DNA of 22,300 bases from JACOTV01 sp964445135 (GCA_964445135.1 CAYUJW010000013.1:1-22300); one strand, 5' to 3'. Shown: positions 12,982-21,629, counted from the stretch's first letter. Made by a program: numbers and translations. Notes: generated by a model from the letters alone, not told the origin.

Positions 12982-15543
12982 ATGAATACTACAATTCGAG
13001 AATCAAGAAGAGATCGACTGAGAAAGTCTCGTCGCACAAAACGCGTTGAAAATAAGCTTCTGCTTTTTGCACTCGGGGCAGTAGTTGCCGTAATCATACT
13101 TGTTGCAGGGGTTATTGCGTGGTTCTCGCGCGATCTTCCGAAGCCTGGCCAGTTGTCACAAAGCGCAAATTCATCAGCCATCTTTATGGATCGAAATGAT
13201 CGTGTCCTGTTTGAAATCAGCAAAGACAAAAGTCGCGTGCCAATGGACTACGATGAGATTTCTCAAAACATGATCAATGCGACAGTTGCAATTGAGGACA
13301 AGAATTTTTTTAAACATCGTGGTGTTTCTGAAACCGGTATTCTTCGCTCATTTCTGACCATCATTTTTAAACAGGAAATTCAAGGTGGCGGTTCAACGAT
13401 CACTCAGCAGCTTATCAAAAATGTGTTGCTTGATGCGCGTCAGACCCCGTCACGAAAGATAAAAGAAATTATTTTGGCAATTGAAGTTGAGCGTCGATAC
13501 TCAAAAGAACAGATTTTGCAGATGTATTTGAACGAGGTGCCGTATGGCGGGAGCTTTTGGGGGATTGGTTCGGCCTCACAAGGGTATTTTGGCAAGGCAG
13601 CAAAAGACCTCAATATTGTGGAAGCAGCATTTTTAGCAGGACTTCCTCAGTCTCCTTCGAGATACTCTCCCTTTATCGGTGAAAAAGACCTGTGGAAAAG
13701 TCGTACAAAAGATGTGCTGCGTCGCATGCGAGAAGATAAATATATAACACGTGACCAAGAAGAAAAGGCGCTTGCCGATATTGAGAAGCTCAAATTCACG
13801 GAGCCAAAACTCAGCATAGTTGCGCCACACTTTGTGTTTTATGTACGCGACCTGATTGAAGAGCAATTTGGAACGAAGATATTGGATCAAGGAATTCGAG
13901 TCAAAACGACGCTTGATTACAAAGTCCAAAAACAGGCACAGGAAATTGTCAAAGATGAAGTGACCAAGATTCGTGGATTAAAGGTCGGGAATGGCGCAGC
14001 GATAGTGCTTGATTCAGAGAGCGCGCAAATATTGGCGATGGTTGGTTCGTATGATTACAACCAAGAGAAATATGGAAACTTTAATGCCGCAGTTGCCAAG
14101 CGACAACCGGGATCATCGATCAAGCCAATTACCTACGCTGCCGCCTTTGAAAAAGGCTACACTCCGGCCACGGTCATCATGGATTTGAAAACTATTTTCC
14201 CAGACCAAGGAGACAAGGAGTATGTGCCGGTCAATTATGACGGTGAATATCATGGACCTGTACAGCTTAGGTTTGCGCTCGCCAATTCTTACAATATTCC
14301 AGCGGTCAAGCTCTTGGCAATGGTTGGGATAAACAGCTTCTTGCAAAAAGCATCTGCCATGGGTCTTGAGGGATTTGCGCCAACGCAAGCAAATGCAAAC
14401 CGATATGGTTTGGCCGTCACACTCGGCGGAGGTGAGTCTACATTGCTTGATATGACAGGCGCTTTTTCCGTGTTTGCTCGCGGCGGAGAATACCTACTCC
14501 CACACTCGATCATTGAAATTAAAGATAATCGCGGTAAGTCAATTTATAAGCAGAAAAAAGAATCGCCAAAACGCGTCTTGTCTGAGGAAATATCATTTCT
14601 CATTTCGCATATTTTGTCAGACAATGTTGCACGCACCCAGGCATTTGGCTCAAATTCATTTTTGAATATTCCGGGTAAAACGGTGGCCGTCAAAACCGGC
14701 ACCACAAATGACAAGCGAGACAACTGGACCATAGGATATACAAACGACGTGACAGTTGGAGTGTGGGTTGGAAATAATGACAATAGCCCAATGAATCAAG
14801 CGGTCGCATCGGGTGTCACTGGAGCCTCCCCTATTTGGAGTCGTATCACAAAATTTCTTATATCAGAAGGATATGACGATGGCATTATTGCCAAACCAGA
14901 TGATGTTGTGGCAGTTGAGATTGATAGTGTACTTGGTGGCCTACCAAAAGAAGGTCGTCCCAAGCGAACCGAGTACTTTATCAAAGGTACTGAGCCCACT
15001 GAAGTTTCACCATTTTACAAAACGCTTAAAATATCTAAATCAAACGGCAAAATCGCAAATGACGATGAGATAAAAGCCAACAATTATGATGAAAAGGAAT
15101 TTATCGTTATTCAAGAAAGTGACCCGGTCTCGGGTGACGGAAAAAACAGATGGCAAGAGGCAATTGATGAGTGGATTCGAGACCAGATATCAAAAGGTAA
15201 TAATTCATACCAAGCCCCCACTGAAAAATCAGATGGCCGGGAATCTGGCAGCTCAAAAGACGGATTGAGTGTGAGTATCTCGCAGCCAACAGATGGCGCA
15301 ACCGTCTCAAATGATGTCACGGTTTCCGCCTCCATATCGTCCAACAAGCAAATAAAACAATTGAAGATTATTGTTGACGGCATTGAGAAAAAGGATATGT
15401 ATGGCAATCGCAACTCAGTGAGTGAAACGATCAATCTAGCAGATGGCGACCATGAGATAAAGGTTTGGGCAAAAGATGAAAACGACCAAACCGTCGAAAA
15501 AAGCATCCGTGTGAAAGTGGCCGCTCCAACTCCCAAGCCATAA
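12982..15543 (+). CDS. Class A penicillin-binding protein (PBP1A-like) with C-terminal Ig-like domain
   Basis: An 853-residue bifunctional peptidoglycan synthase. A very basic cytoplasmic head precedes one membrane helix (26-48). The GT51 glycosyltransferase domain has catalytic Glu105 in AIEDKNFFKHRG and GGGSTITQQ at 135-143, with ERRYSKEQILQMYLNEVPYG following as the third motif. The transpeptidase domain has SxxK at Ser378-Lys381 (PGSSIKP), SYN at 436-438 and KTG at 571-573. After about residue 690 comes a polar Ser/Asn/Lys-rich linker, then a beta-rich region (762-848) with QPTDGATVSNDVTVSASIS, typical of extracellular Ig-like add-on domains, and a short Pro-rich tail. It implies a real peptidoglycan wall. 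No Shine-Dalgarno sequence. Convergent with pheT, 34 bp apart. Confidence 0.95.
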   Translation: MNTTIRESRRDRLRKSRRTKRVENKLLLFALGAVVAVIILVAGVIAWFSRDLPKPGQLSQSANSSAIFMDRNDRVLFEISKDKSRVPMDYDEISQNMINATVAIEDKNFFKHRGVSETGILRSFLTIIFKQEIQGGGSTITQQLIKNVLLDARQTPSRKIKEIILAIEVERRYSKEQILQMYLNEVPYGGSFWGIGSASQGYFGKAAKDLNIVEAAFLAGLPQSPSRYSPFIGEKDLWKSRTKDVLRRMREDKYITRDQEEKALADIEKLKFTEPKLSIVAPHFVFYVRDLIEEQFGTKILDQGIRVKTTLDYKVQKQAQEIVKDEVTKIRGLKVGNGAAIVLDSESAQILAMVGSYDYNQEKYGNFNAAVAKRQPGSSIKPITYAAAFEKGYTPATVIMDLKTIFPDQGDKEYVPVNYDGEYHGPVQLRFALANSYNIPAVKLLAMVGINSFLQKASAMGLEGFAPTQANANRYGLAVTLGGGESTLLDMTGAFSVFARGGEYLLPHSIIEIKDNRGKSIYKQKKESPKRVLSEEISFLISHILSDNVARTQAFGSNSFLNIPGKTVAVKTGTTNDKRDNWTIGYTNDVTVGVWVGNNDNSPMNQAVASGVTGASPIWSRITKFLISEGYDDGIIAKPDDVVAVEIDSVLGGLPKEGRPKRTEYFIKGTEPTEVSPFYKTLKISKSNGKIANDDEIKANNYDEKEFIVIQESDPVSGDGKNRWQEAIDEWIRDQISKGNNSYQAPTEKSDGRESGSSKDGLSVSISQPTDGATVSNDVTVSASISSNKQIKQLKIIVDGIEKKDMYGNRNSVSETINLADGDHEIKVWAKDENDQTVEKSIRVKVAAPTPKP

Positions 15544-15577
15544 ACCGCAAGTGTTTCAGGCAATATAAAGAGATTAT

Positions 15578-17566
15578 TTAGGCAAGCGCTTGCTTGATGT
15601 GTGCAATTTCATTTTGCACATCCTCTTCTTGGATATTTCGCGTTGGCAAAGAACAACTCAGACGCAGTGTCATCGTTTCTTTGTATGAGGTGATATATTC
15701 AATGTGATCAACGAGTGTAGATACTTTTTGTATTTTAGCAACAATCTCTGTATAGCTTTGCCCGTTTACATCGAGCGTGACATCTGCTCGAATGACAGCA
15801 AAATTATGAAATGGTCGGTAATTAGGAATGGTATGCGCGTTGTCAATGAGCGCCTTCAGATCAAGGCTTGCCAAATATACATCTTCCTTCAGTGGCACGC
15901 GCTGTGCGTTGCTTTTTTTTAGTCGACCAATTGTTCCAAGGATTGTTTGACCAGACATGATGTTTACTTGGACGCGTGGTGCGAAAAAGCCAACTTCACT
16001 GATTGCGTAGGACAAATCGCGAATATTGAGCTCATGGCAAATGCTTTCAACATCCCCTTTGAGCGCCTCAAAAGAATCGTTGCTCGCGAGCGCAACTTTA
16101 TATATTTCGTGTGGCAAATCATTCGTTTGAGGATAATATACTTTTGCGATCTCAAAAAACCGTAATGGACGGGTTGCGGTGTAGTTCTGCTTCATCAATG
16201 CAATCATCGACGGCAAGAGCGAAATACGCATATATTTCCACTCTTCAGACATCGTCTCTTCAAGTTCAAGGTGGTGAGCCGGCTCAAGCTCAAGCCACTC
16301 AATCATTTCTTTTGAAATCATGGAATAATTGACCGACTCATGATAGCCCAAATGTTTCAAAAGCGTGCCGATTTTTGTCTGAGCACTCAATTGCAATTCA
16401 ATCTCCTTTGGTTGTTGAATGCGTGCAGGCGGTGGAAGAATGTTCTCAAGATTATGAAACCCATAGATTCTCGCCACTTCTTCAACGATATCAACCGGCA
16501 ATTCAATATCATATTTGCGCCATGATGGAACGGTTACACTCAGCTGATCGTTTGAGTCAGTTGTCACTTCCATACCTAGGCTTCTGAGTATTTGTGCACA
16601 TTCATCAAGCGATAATTCGTGCCCAATTCGCCCAACAATAAATGAGCGGCTTGTAGTGATTATGCGTGGCTCATATTCTTTTGAAGGGGTAGTCGACTCC
16701 CCAGCATATGTGGCATGGGCATTTTGTGCAAAAAGCTCAAGCGCGAATGCGCAGGCCGCGTCAACTCGCGCCTCATCAAGCCCTTTTTCAAAGTAGCTGG
16801 CTGCAATTGAGCGCGCAGATGTTTTCATTGAAGTTGTTCTGATCAGGCGCTTGTTATAAGTCTGTGCAAAAAACACAACCCGCTTGGTGTGCTCATCGAC
16901 CGCGCTATTTTGGCCGCCCATAATGCCACATAAATCAATGATTGTGCCACTGCCATCTTCTATGACGATATCGTCGCCTGGCAAGGTATATGACTTGCCG
17001 TCAAGCGTGGTAATCTTCTCCCCTGCTTGACTTGCTCGCATAAGCATCGTTGCATTTTCGATCTTATCGTAGTCAAACACGTGGGTTGGTTGACCAAGCG
17101 CAAGCATCACATAGTTGGTGATATCGACAACATTATTGATGGGTCGAATGTCGCATGCGCGCAGGCGTTTTTGAATGATTTCGGGGGATGGCTGAATCTC
17201 AACGCGATCCAAGATAATTGCGCGTGCACATGAGGCAAGGTGCGAGTCACTTATGGTCAGCGTAAGCGGGAGAGAATTTGGCGATTGCGTAATGCTGCTT
17301 GTTTTTTCATCAAGTGGATGAGAGCGCAGGTGTGCTTTCTTTCCAAAGCGAGGCAAGATTGCGGCAGCTTCTTGCGCAATGCCCCATACGCTTGCCATAT
17401 CGATTCGGTTGGAGGTGACTTCAATGTCAAGTGCCCAGTCATCCTCAACGGGAATGACATGTTCAATCGATGCGCCACAAAGCGAGAGGTATTTTTGCAA
17501 TTCGTAGGCGTCAGCGTCGGTATCAAGATATTCTCGGAGCCAGTTATAAGTGATTTTAATATTCAT
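15578..17566 (-). CDS. pheT: Phenylalanyl-tRNA synthetase beta subunit, lacking the N-terminal tRNA-binding domain
   Basis: A 662-residue subunit of the alpha2-beta2 enzyme that charges tRNA-Phe. It opens with YNWLREYLDTDADAYELQ as in normal PheT, then passes directly to DWALDIEVTSNRIDMASVWG (from about residue 42). In full-length PheT about 110 residues of EMAP/OB-fold tRNA-binding domain lie between these parts, so that domain is absent here. The B3/B4 editing domain, B5 domain and catalytic-like core follow. The C-terminal ferredoxin-fold anticodon-binding domain is present (YRPFHNFAVIRADVTLDVNG to the end). Usual length is about 790-820. It starts 12 bp after pheS and is probably co-transcribed with it; no Shine-Dalgarno sequence. 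Last gene of the operon. Confidence 0.96.
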   Translation of the reverse strand: MNIKITYNWLREYLDTDADAYELQKYLSLCGASIEHVIPVEDDWALDIEVTSNRIDMASVWGIAQEAAAILPRFGKKAHLRSHPLDEKTSSITQSPNSLPLTLTISDSHLASCARAIILDRVEIQPSPEIIQKRLRACDIRPINNVVDITNYVMLALGQPTHVFDYDKIENATMLMRASQAGEKITTLDGKSYTLPGDDIVIEDGSGTIIDLCGIMGGQNSAVDEHTKRVVFFAQTYNKRLIRTTSMKTSARSIAASYFEKGLDEARVDAACAFALELFAQNAHATYAGESTTPSKEYEPRIITTSRSFIVGRIGHELSLDECAQILRSLGMEVTTDSNDQLSVTVPSWRKYDIELPVDIVEEVARIYGFHNLENILPPPARIQQPKEIELQLSAQTKIGTLLKHLGYHESVNYSMISKEMIEWLELEPAHHLELEETMSEEWKYMRISLLPSMIALMKQNYTATRPLRFFEIAKVYYPQTNDLPHEIYKVALASNDSFEALKGDVESICHELNIRDLSYAISEVGFFAPRVQVNIMSGQTILGTIGRLKKSNAQRVPLKEDVYLASLDLKALIDNAHTIPNYRPFHNFAVIRADVTLDVNGQSYTEIVAKIQKVSTLVDHIEYITSYKETMTLRLSCSLPTRNIQEEDVQNEIAHIKQALA

Positions 17567-17578
17567 GTTGTGCGGGAA

Positions 17579-18631
17579 TTAAAATTGTTCAAGAAAGCGA
17601 ATGTCGCCAGAGTATATTGTTCGTAAATCGTCAATTTTTAGTCCTTCTCTCATCATAAATACACGCTCGACACCAAAGCCAAAGGCCCATCCGGTATAGA
17701 GCTCAGGGTCAATGCCACCTGCTTCAAGCACATGTGGGTGTACCATTCCGGATCCTCCAAGCTCTAGCCACCCAGCTTTACACATGCGGCATTTTGCGCC
17801 GTCAATCTCACCTGTTCCATTACAAAGTCCGCACGTTATGTCTACTTCAAACGATGGTTCGGTAAATTGAAAGTGAAAGGGGCGAAGGCGTATCTGGCGA
17901 TTGGGGCCAAAGAGTTCTTTGACAAAATGGTCGATCGTTCCTTTCAGGTGTGAAATGGTAATGCCTTGATCCACACAGAGTCCTTCAAACTGATGAAACA
18001 TTGGCACATGTGAGGTATCCCAATTTGGTCGGTATGTACGACCAATGTTGATCATGCGAATTGGGGGTTTGCCTTTCAAGCGCAACATTTCGCGCACCTG
18101 TCCATTTGATGTGTGAGGCGTAAGCACCATGCGGCCCATCTTGTCATATGGTGCGCCTTTGACAAAGAAGGTTTCCACATCATCACGTGCTGGGTGGGTT
18201 GGAGCGATATTTAAAGAATCAAAGGCGTAATATTCCCACTCGACCTCAGGATATGACTGGCGAATAAAGCCAAGACGTGCAAATATGGCAGTGATTTCAT
18301 CAATTGCCGCGCTTGTCATATGCAAGCTTCCACGGATGTTTTGTCGTCCAGGCACAGTTGGATCATAGTCCAAGCCTTCATCATCTGCCTTTAGAATAAG
18401 TTTTTGGCGATGCGCATCAATCTGAGCTGTAATTTCATTTTTGAGCTCATTTACTTCGCTTCCATAGCTGCGTCGGCTTGCCTCAGGTACATCTTTTATG
18501 GCTTGAAGAAGCCGATTGATATGGCCATTTCGACCAAGATAGGCAATATGAAGCTGCTCAAGTGTATCGAGTGTGGTGGTGGCTGCTAAGTCCTGTTCGA
18601 ATGCGGGAAGTATATCGCGAGTCGGGGTCAT
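17579..18631 (-). CDS. pheS: Phenylalanyl-tRNA synthetase alpha subunit with Cys4 insertion
   Basis: A 350-residue catalytic subunit. An N-terminal coiled-coil arm (to about residue 90) is followed by the class II core: PGRQNIRGSLHM (motif 1 region), the motif 2 segment RTYRPNWDTSHVPMFHQFEG, and motif 3 FGFGVERVFMMREG near the C-terminus. FTEPSFEVD, the Phe-pocket loop, is followed by a small zinc-ribbon-like insertion with CxxC pairs at Cys267/Cys270 and Cys281/Cys284 before the LGGSGMVHPHVL strand. In E. coli this place holds only a short turn. Such Cys4 loops occur in some bacterial PheS groups. A perfect TATAAT ends 6 nt before the ATG, so pheS-pheT likely has its own leaderless promoter as well as read-through from rplT. 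Confidence 0.97.
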   Translation of the reverse strand: MTPTRDILPAFEQDLAATTTLDTLEQLHIAYLGRNGHINRLLQAIKDVPEASRRSYGSEVNELKNEITAQIDAHRQKLILKADDEGLDYDPTVPGRQNIRGSLHMTSAAIDEITAIFARLGFIRQSYPEVEWEYYAFDSLNIAPTHPARDDVETFFVKGAPYDKMGRMVLTPHTSNGQVREMLRLKGKPPIRMINIGRTYRPNWDTSHVPMFHQFEGLCVDQGITISHLKGTIDHFVKELFGPNRQIRLRPFHFQFTEPSFEVDITCGLCNGTGEIDGAKCRMCKAGWLELGGSGMVHPHVLEAGGIDPELYTGWAFGFGVERVFMMREGLKIDDLRTIYSGDIRFLEQF

Positions 18632-18637
18632 GAAGTG

Positions 18638-18643
18638 ATTATA
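18638..18643 (-). promoter_or_regulatory. -10 element of pheS (leaderless type)
   Basis: A perfect minus-strand TATAAT (18643-18638) stands 6 nt (CACTTC) before the pheS ATG at 18631. No good -35 can be found at 16-18 bp, where the rplT 3' end lies. Confidence 0.5.
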
Positions 18644-18651
18644 CTCTAGTT

Positions 18652-18993
18652 TTATTGCACTTTCTTGACGATCTGTTCAAATACTTTTGGATGCTCGGTA
18701 GCAATTTGTGCCAAGATTTTTCGATCAACGGTTACATTGGCTTTGGCCAACTTTGCAATAAATTGACTATAAGAAAGGCCAAGTTCACGAACTGCAGCGT
18801 TGATTCGAATGATCCAGAGGGTGCGAAAATTGCGCTTATTCTGTTTGCGACCAACATATGCGTATTTACCAGCATGAAGCACTGCCTCATGTGCCTTACG
18901 ATATAGTTTGCTGCGGCTCATCCAATATCCCTTGGCAAGCTCCAATACTTTATTGTGTCGTTGTTTTGTTCGTGCTCCTGTTTTGACTCTCAT
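18652..18993 (-). CDS. rplT: 50S ribosomal protein L20
   Basis: A 113-residue basic protein with the L20 pattern: an N-terminal arm with LAKGYWMSRSKLYRKA, then GKYAYVGRKQNKRNFRTLWI, and the signature IIRINAAVRELGLSYSQFIA. L20 is essential for early 50S assembly and in several bacteria represses its own operon. It is the fourth gene of thrS-infC-rpmI-rplT-pheS-pheT, 27 bp after rpmI and 20 bp before pheS. The ATG at 18993 (MRVKTGARTKQRHNK) fits the family start, lacking only one residue compared with the usual MARVKRG opening. No Shine-Dalgarno sequence upstream. Confidence 0.97.
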   Translation of the reverse strand: MRVKTGARTKQRHNKVLELAKGYWMSRSKLYRKAHEAVLHAGKYAYVGRKQNKRNFRTLWIIRINAAVRELGLSYSQFIAKLAKANVTVDRKILAQIATEHPKVFEQIVKKVQ

Positions 18994-19020
18994 TGATTAG
19001 ATATGAAATGTTGATGGGGA

Positions 19021-19236
19021 TTAACCTTGGCCAAGTAATTTACGAATTTTAATTGCAAATTCACCGACAGTTTGCTTCACCGTCTTTAAGCGTCGGATGC
19101 GTTTTTTGCTTTTATTAAAGCGCAAATGGCGCAAATAATGAGAACGGTGTAATACTTTTCCGTTTTTTGTCACTTTAAAGCGCTTCGATGCACCTTTGTG
19201 TGTTTTTACTTTTGTTGGTTTCTTTTTCTTCGCCAT
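19021..19236 (-). CDS. rpmI: 50S ribosomal protein L35
   Basis: A 71-residue, strongly basic protein with the L35 landmarks: a MAKKKKPTKVKTHKGASKRF opening, the KNGKVLHRSHYLRHL centre and a basic helical end with KSKKRIRRLK. Length is normal to slightly long (about 65). It lies 52 bp after infC and 27 bp before rplT, the almost universal infC-rpmI-rplT order. The upstream gap contains TACAAT and TATTAG hexamers, so an internal promoter is possible, but I cannot choose between them. Confidence 0.97.
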   Translation of the reverse strand: MAKKKKPTKVKTHKGASKRFKVTKNGKVLHRSHYLRHLRFNKSKKRIRRLKTVKQTVGEFAIKIRKLLGQG

Positions 19237-19288
19237 GGGTAAATAAAAGATCTGCTAATACTGCAAAGTACTATTGTACACTATATTT

Positions 19289-19846
19289 TCATTTTTTTCT
19301 CGCAATTACAGCTCGCGCTACGCGACCTTCAAGTCGGGGTTCTTTAGAAACATTGACGTCTCCGACACTGACAATAAACCGATTAAGCAAATCAAGCGCC
19401 ATCTGTTTCTTTGACATCTCGCGCCCCTTGAGCGTTAGATTGAGGCGAATTTGATTTCCTTCTTTCAGAAACTCCTTTGTTTTCTCCTCAAGTCGAACTA
19501 AATCGCCTTGTGCAATAAACAGAGAAAGCTTGATATCTTTCACAACGCTTTTTTTCACGCCTTTCTTAGCTTCTTTTGCCTTTTTTTGCTCTTGATATAA
19601 AAACTTCTTAAAATCAATAAGTTTTGCAACAGGCGGCTTGGCAGTTGATGCAATAAGTACCAAATCAAGTTCGCGTTCAGCGGCAAGCTTGAGTGCGTCA
19701 TCACGCGTCATCACTCCCAGTTGGAGGGCTTCTTGGTCAACAACGCGCAGTTCGGTGGCTTCAATGCGCTGATTGAGGGTGTAATACTTGCGCTTTTCGT
19801 GCTGATGTTGAGGTTTGCCGCGGCGAGGATATGGTGTTTTTTTCAA
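19289..19846 (-). CDS. infC: Translation initiation factor IF-3, TTG start
   Basis: A 185-residue IF-3 that keeps ribosomal subunits apart and proofreads the initiator tRNA and start codon. The N-domain is seen in YTLNQRIEATELRVVDQE and LGVMTRDDALKLA; the linker follows AKPPVAKLIDFKKFLYQEQ; the C-domain includes DIKLSLFIAQGDLVRLEEKT and ends GRVARAVIA. The start is a TTG at 19846 that overlaps the TGA of thrS (TTGA). No ATG occurs in frame before the N-domain motif, so a non-ATG start is required, as in E. coli, where infC begins with AUU and is autoregulated by IF-3. The overlap implies translation coupled to thrS. No Shine-Dalgarno sequence. Confidence 0.95.
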   Translation of the reverse strand: MKKTPYPRRGKPQHQHEKRKYYTLNQRIEATELRVVDQEALQLGVMTRDDALKLAAERELDLVLIASTAKPPVAKLIDFKKFLYQEQKKAKEAKKGVKKSVVKDIKLSLFIAQGDLVRLEEKTKEFLKEGNQIRLNLTLKGREMSKKQMALDLLNRFIVSVGDVNVSKEPRLEGRVARAVIARKK

Positions 19847-21591
19847 AGCGAAATTGGGGTATGAAACGTGTTTTTCAAAAATATGTCGACTGATTGCTGT
19901 CCGTAATCCTGGCCTTCTCGGCTGCGGATAGACAAAATGAGCTCATCTGACTCACATTCCTTATCCCCTATTATACCCATAAATGGGATCTTTTGCAAGG
20001 TTGCGCCTCGAATCTTTGCCCCAAGCGTCTTATTATCATCGTCAAGCTCGGCACGGACTCCTTGTGCTTTCAGCTGAGCAACAATCGCGGCTGCACGCTC
20101 ATTATGTTTTTCTGAAACAGGCAGTACTTTGACCTGAACAGGCGCCAGCCAAGTTGGAAATGCCCCAGCATAATGTTCAATCAGAAAACCGATGAATCGC
20201 TCATGAGTTCCAAGGGGGGCGCGATGAATGCAAAGTGGTGTTTTTTCCTGGCCATCTGCGTCAACATAAGTAAGGTCAAATCGTTTGGGAACCGCAAAAT
20301 CAACCTGATTGGTAGCAAGTGAAAACTCGCGCCCAATCGCGCTCCATACCTGGACATCAATTTTTGGCCCGTAAAATGCAGCTTCATCCTCAACCTCCAC
20401 AAATGGTATATTGAGTTTTTTGAATGTTGAGCGCACCATTTCTTCGGTTTTGAGCCACAATTCTGGTTCGTCGACATACTTTTTACCCAGCTGGCTCGGT
20501 GCATGAAGACTGAGGCGCATGACATATTTTTCGATGCCAAACAATTTGAAATACTCCAAGTACATCTTATTTACCTGATCAAATTCTTCCTCAAATTGCT
20601 CTTGCGTACAGTAAATATGCGCATCATTCATCGAGAGCATCCGAACACGCATGAGCCCAAATAAGCTTCCTGAGTCTTCATGTCGATATACGGTGCCGTA
20701 TTCAGCAAGCCGGATCGGGAGCTCTTTGTAACTTCGTGGTCGAGCAGCATACACTTTATGGTGATGAGGACAATTCATTGCTTTAAGGTAGTAGCGCGTA
20801 TCATCGTACTCCATTGGAGGGTACATACTATCTTGGTAGTAAGGTAAATGACCTGAGGTCAAATACATGCTTTCACGTGCAATATGTGGTGTTCTGACTC
20901 GTTGAAAACCTGCCTCTTCCTCTTTGTGCTTGGCTAGTTTTTCCAGCTCCTCAATAATTACGGTCCCATTCGGAAGCCATAGTGGTAGTCCAGGACCCAC
21001 ATCATCATCAAATGCAAATAATTCAAGATCGCGGCCGAGCTTGCGGTGATCGCGCTTTTTGGCCTCCTCAAGTTGAAGTAAATGAGCATCCAACTCCTCG
21101 CGGGTCGCAAAACACGTACCATAGATACGGGTCAGCATCTTGTTTTTTTCGCTGCCTCTCCAGTATGCGCCCGCAATCGAGAGGAGCTTAAAATGCTTTA
21201 ATTCCTTTGATGGATGCTTACTGTGCCCACCTCTACATAGATCGGTAAATGCTCCAGCCGTATAAAAAGTGACATCTTCCCCTTTTTCGCCAATTTCCGC
21301 AAGCAGCTCAAGCTTGTAGGGATTGTCCGCAAGACGGGCATTGGCCGCTTCAAGCGAGACTGTTTCGTGGGTAAATTCGGTCCATGATTTGACAAGATCA
21401 CGCATTTTCCCCTCAATTTTGGGAAAATCATGCTCAGACACGGGGGTATCTGCAAAATCAAAGTCGTAGTAAAATCCATCATCGATTGCCGGACCAATGG
21501 TCAACTTGGTGGCTGGATAGAGTTCAAGCACAGCGGCAGCCAAAAGATGTGCGCATGAATGGCGAAGCTCAGATAATGGATCAGTTGTCAT
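19843..21591 (-). CDS. thrS: Threonyl-tRNA synthetase lacking the TGS domain
   Basis: A 582-residue synthetase that charges tRNA-Thr. It begins almost at once with the editing domain: HSCAHLL (His11, His15) and DLCRGGH (Cys119, His123), which clears Ser-tRNA-Thr. The class II core has zinc ligands Cys274 (KAMNCP), His325 (NDAHIYC) and His456 (CIHRAP), with RHEDSGSLFGLMRVR as motif 2. The anticodon-binding domain starts near WLAPVQVKVLPV. The roughly 60-residue N-terminal TGS domain of standard ThrS (about 640 residues) is absent. First gene of the operon; a perfect TATAAT ends 7 nt before the ATG, so it should be leaderless. That excludes the structured operator leader known for E. coli thrS and the T-box control of Firmicutes. 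Confidence 0.97.
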   Translation of the reverse strand: MTTDPLSELRHSCAHLLAAAVLELYPATKLTIGPAIDDGFYYDFDFADTPVSEHDFPKIEGKMRDLVKSWTEFTHETVSLEAANARLADNPYKLELLAEIGEKGEDVTFYTAGAFTDLCRGGHSKHPSKELKHFKLLSIAGAYWRGSEKNKMLTRIYGTCFATREELDAHLLQLEEAKKRDHRKLGRDLELFAFDDDVGPGLPLWLPNGTVIIEELEKLAKHKEEEAGFQRVRTPHIARESMYLTSGHLPYYQDSMYPPMEYDDTRYYLKAMNCPHHHKVYAARPRSYKELPIRLAEYGTVYRHEDSGSLFGLMRVRMLSMNDAHIYCTQEQFEEEFDQVNKMYLEYFKLFGIEKYVMRLSLHAPSQLGKKYVDEPELWLKTEEMVRSTFKKLNIPFVEVEDEAAFYGPKIDVQVWSAIGREFSLATNQVDFAVPKRFDLTYVDADGQEKTPLCIHRAPLGTHERFIGFLIEHYAGAFPTWLAPVQVKVLPVSEKHNERAAAIVAQLKAQGVRAELDDDNKTLGAKIRGATLQKIPFMGIIGDKECESDELILSIRSREGQDYGQQSVDIFLKNTFHTPISL

Positions 21592-21592
21592 G

Positions 21593-21629
21593 TCTCAAAT
21601 TATAGCGCACTTTTGTCATTTGTTTGAGA
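21593..21629 (-). promoter_or_regulatory. thrS operon promoter within an inverted repeat
   Basis: A minus-strand TATAAT (21604-21599) ends 7 nt before the thrS ATG at 21591. A 7-bp inverted repeat, TCTCAAA (21593-21599) and TTTGAGA (21623-21629), brackets the promoter; the half-sites are 30 bp apart centre to centre. The -35 is poor, which would suit an activator-dependent promoter, but this is conjecture. Confidence 0.5.

Noticed and set aside
15582..15593. Perfect 12-bp palindrome GCAAGCGCTTGC at the end of pheT, near the convergent PBP stop
   Set aside because: It could look like a bidirectional terminator, but only a 4-6 bp stem with a GCGC loop is possible and no T run follows on either strand. 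It also lies in the final pheT codons.
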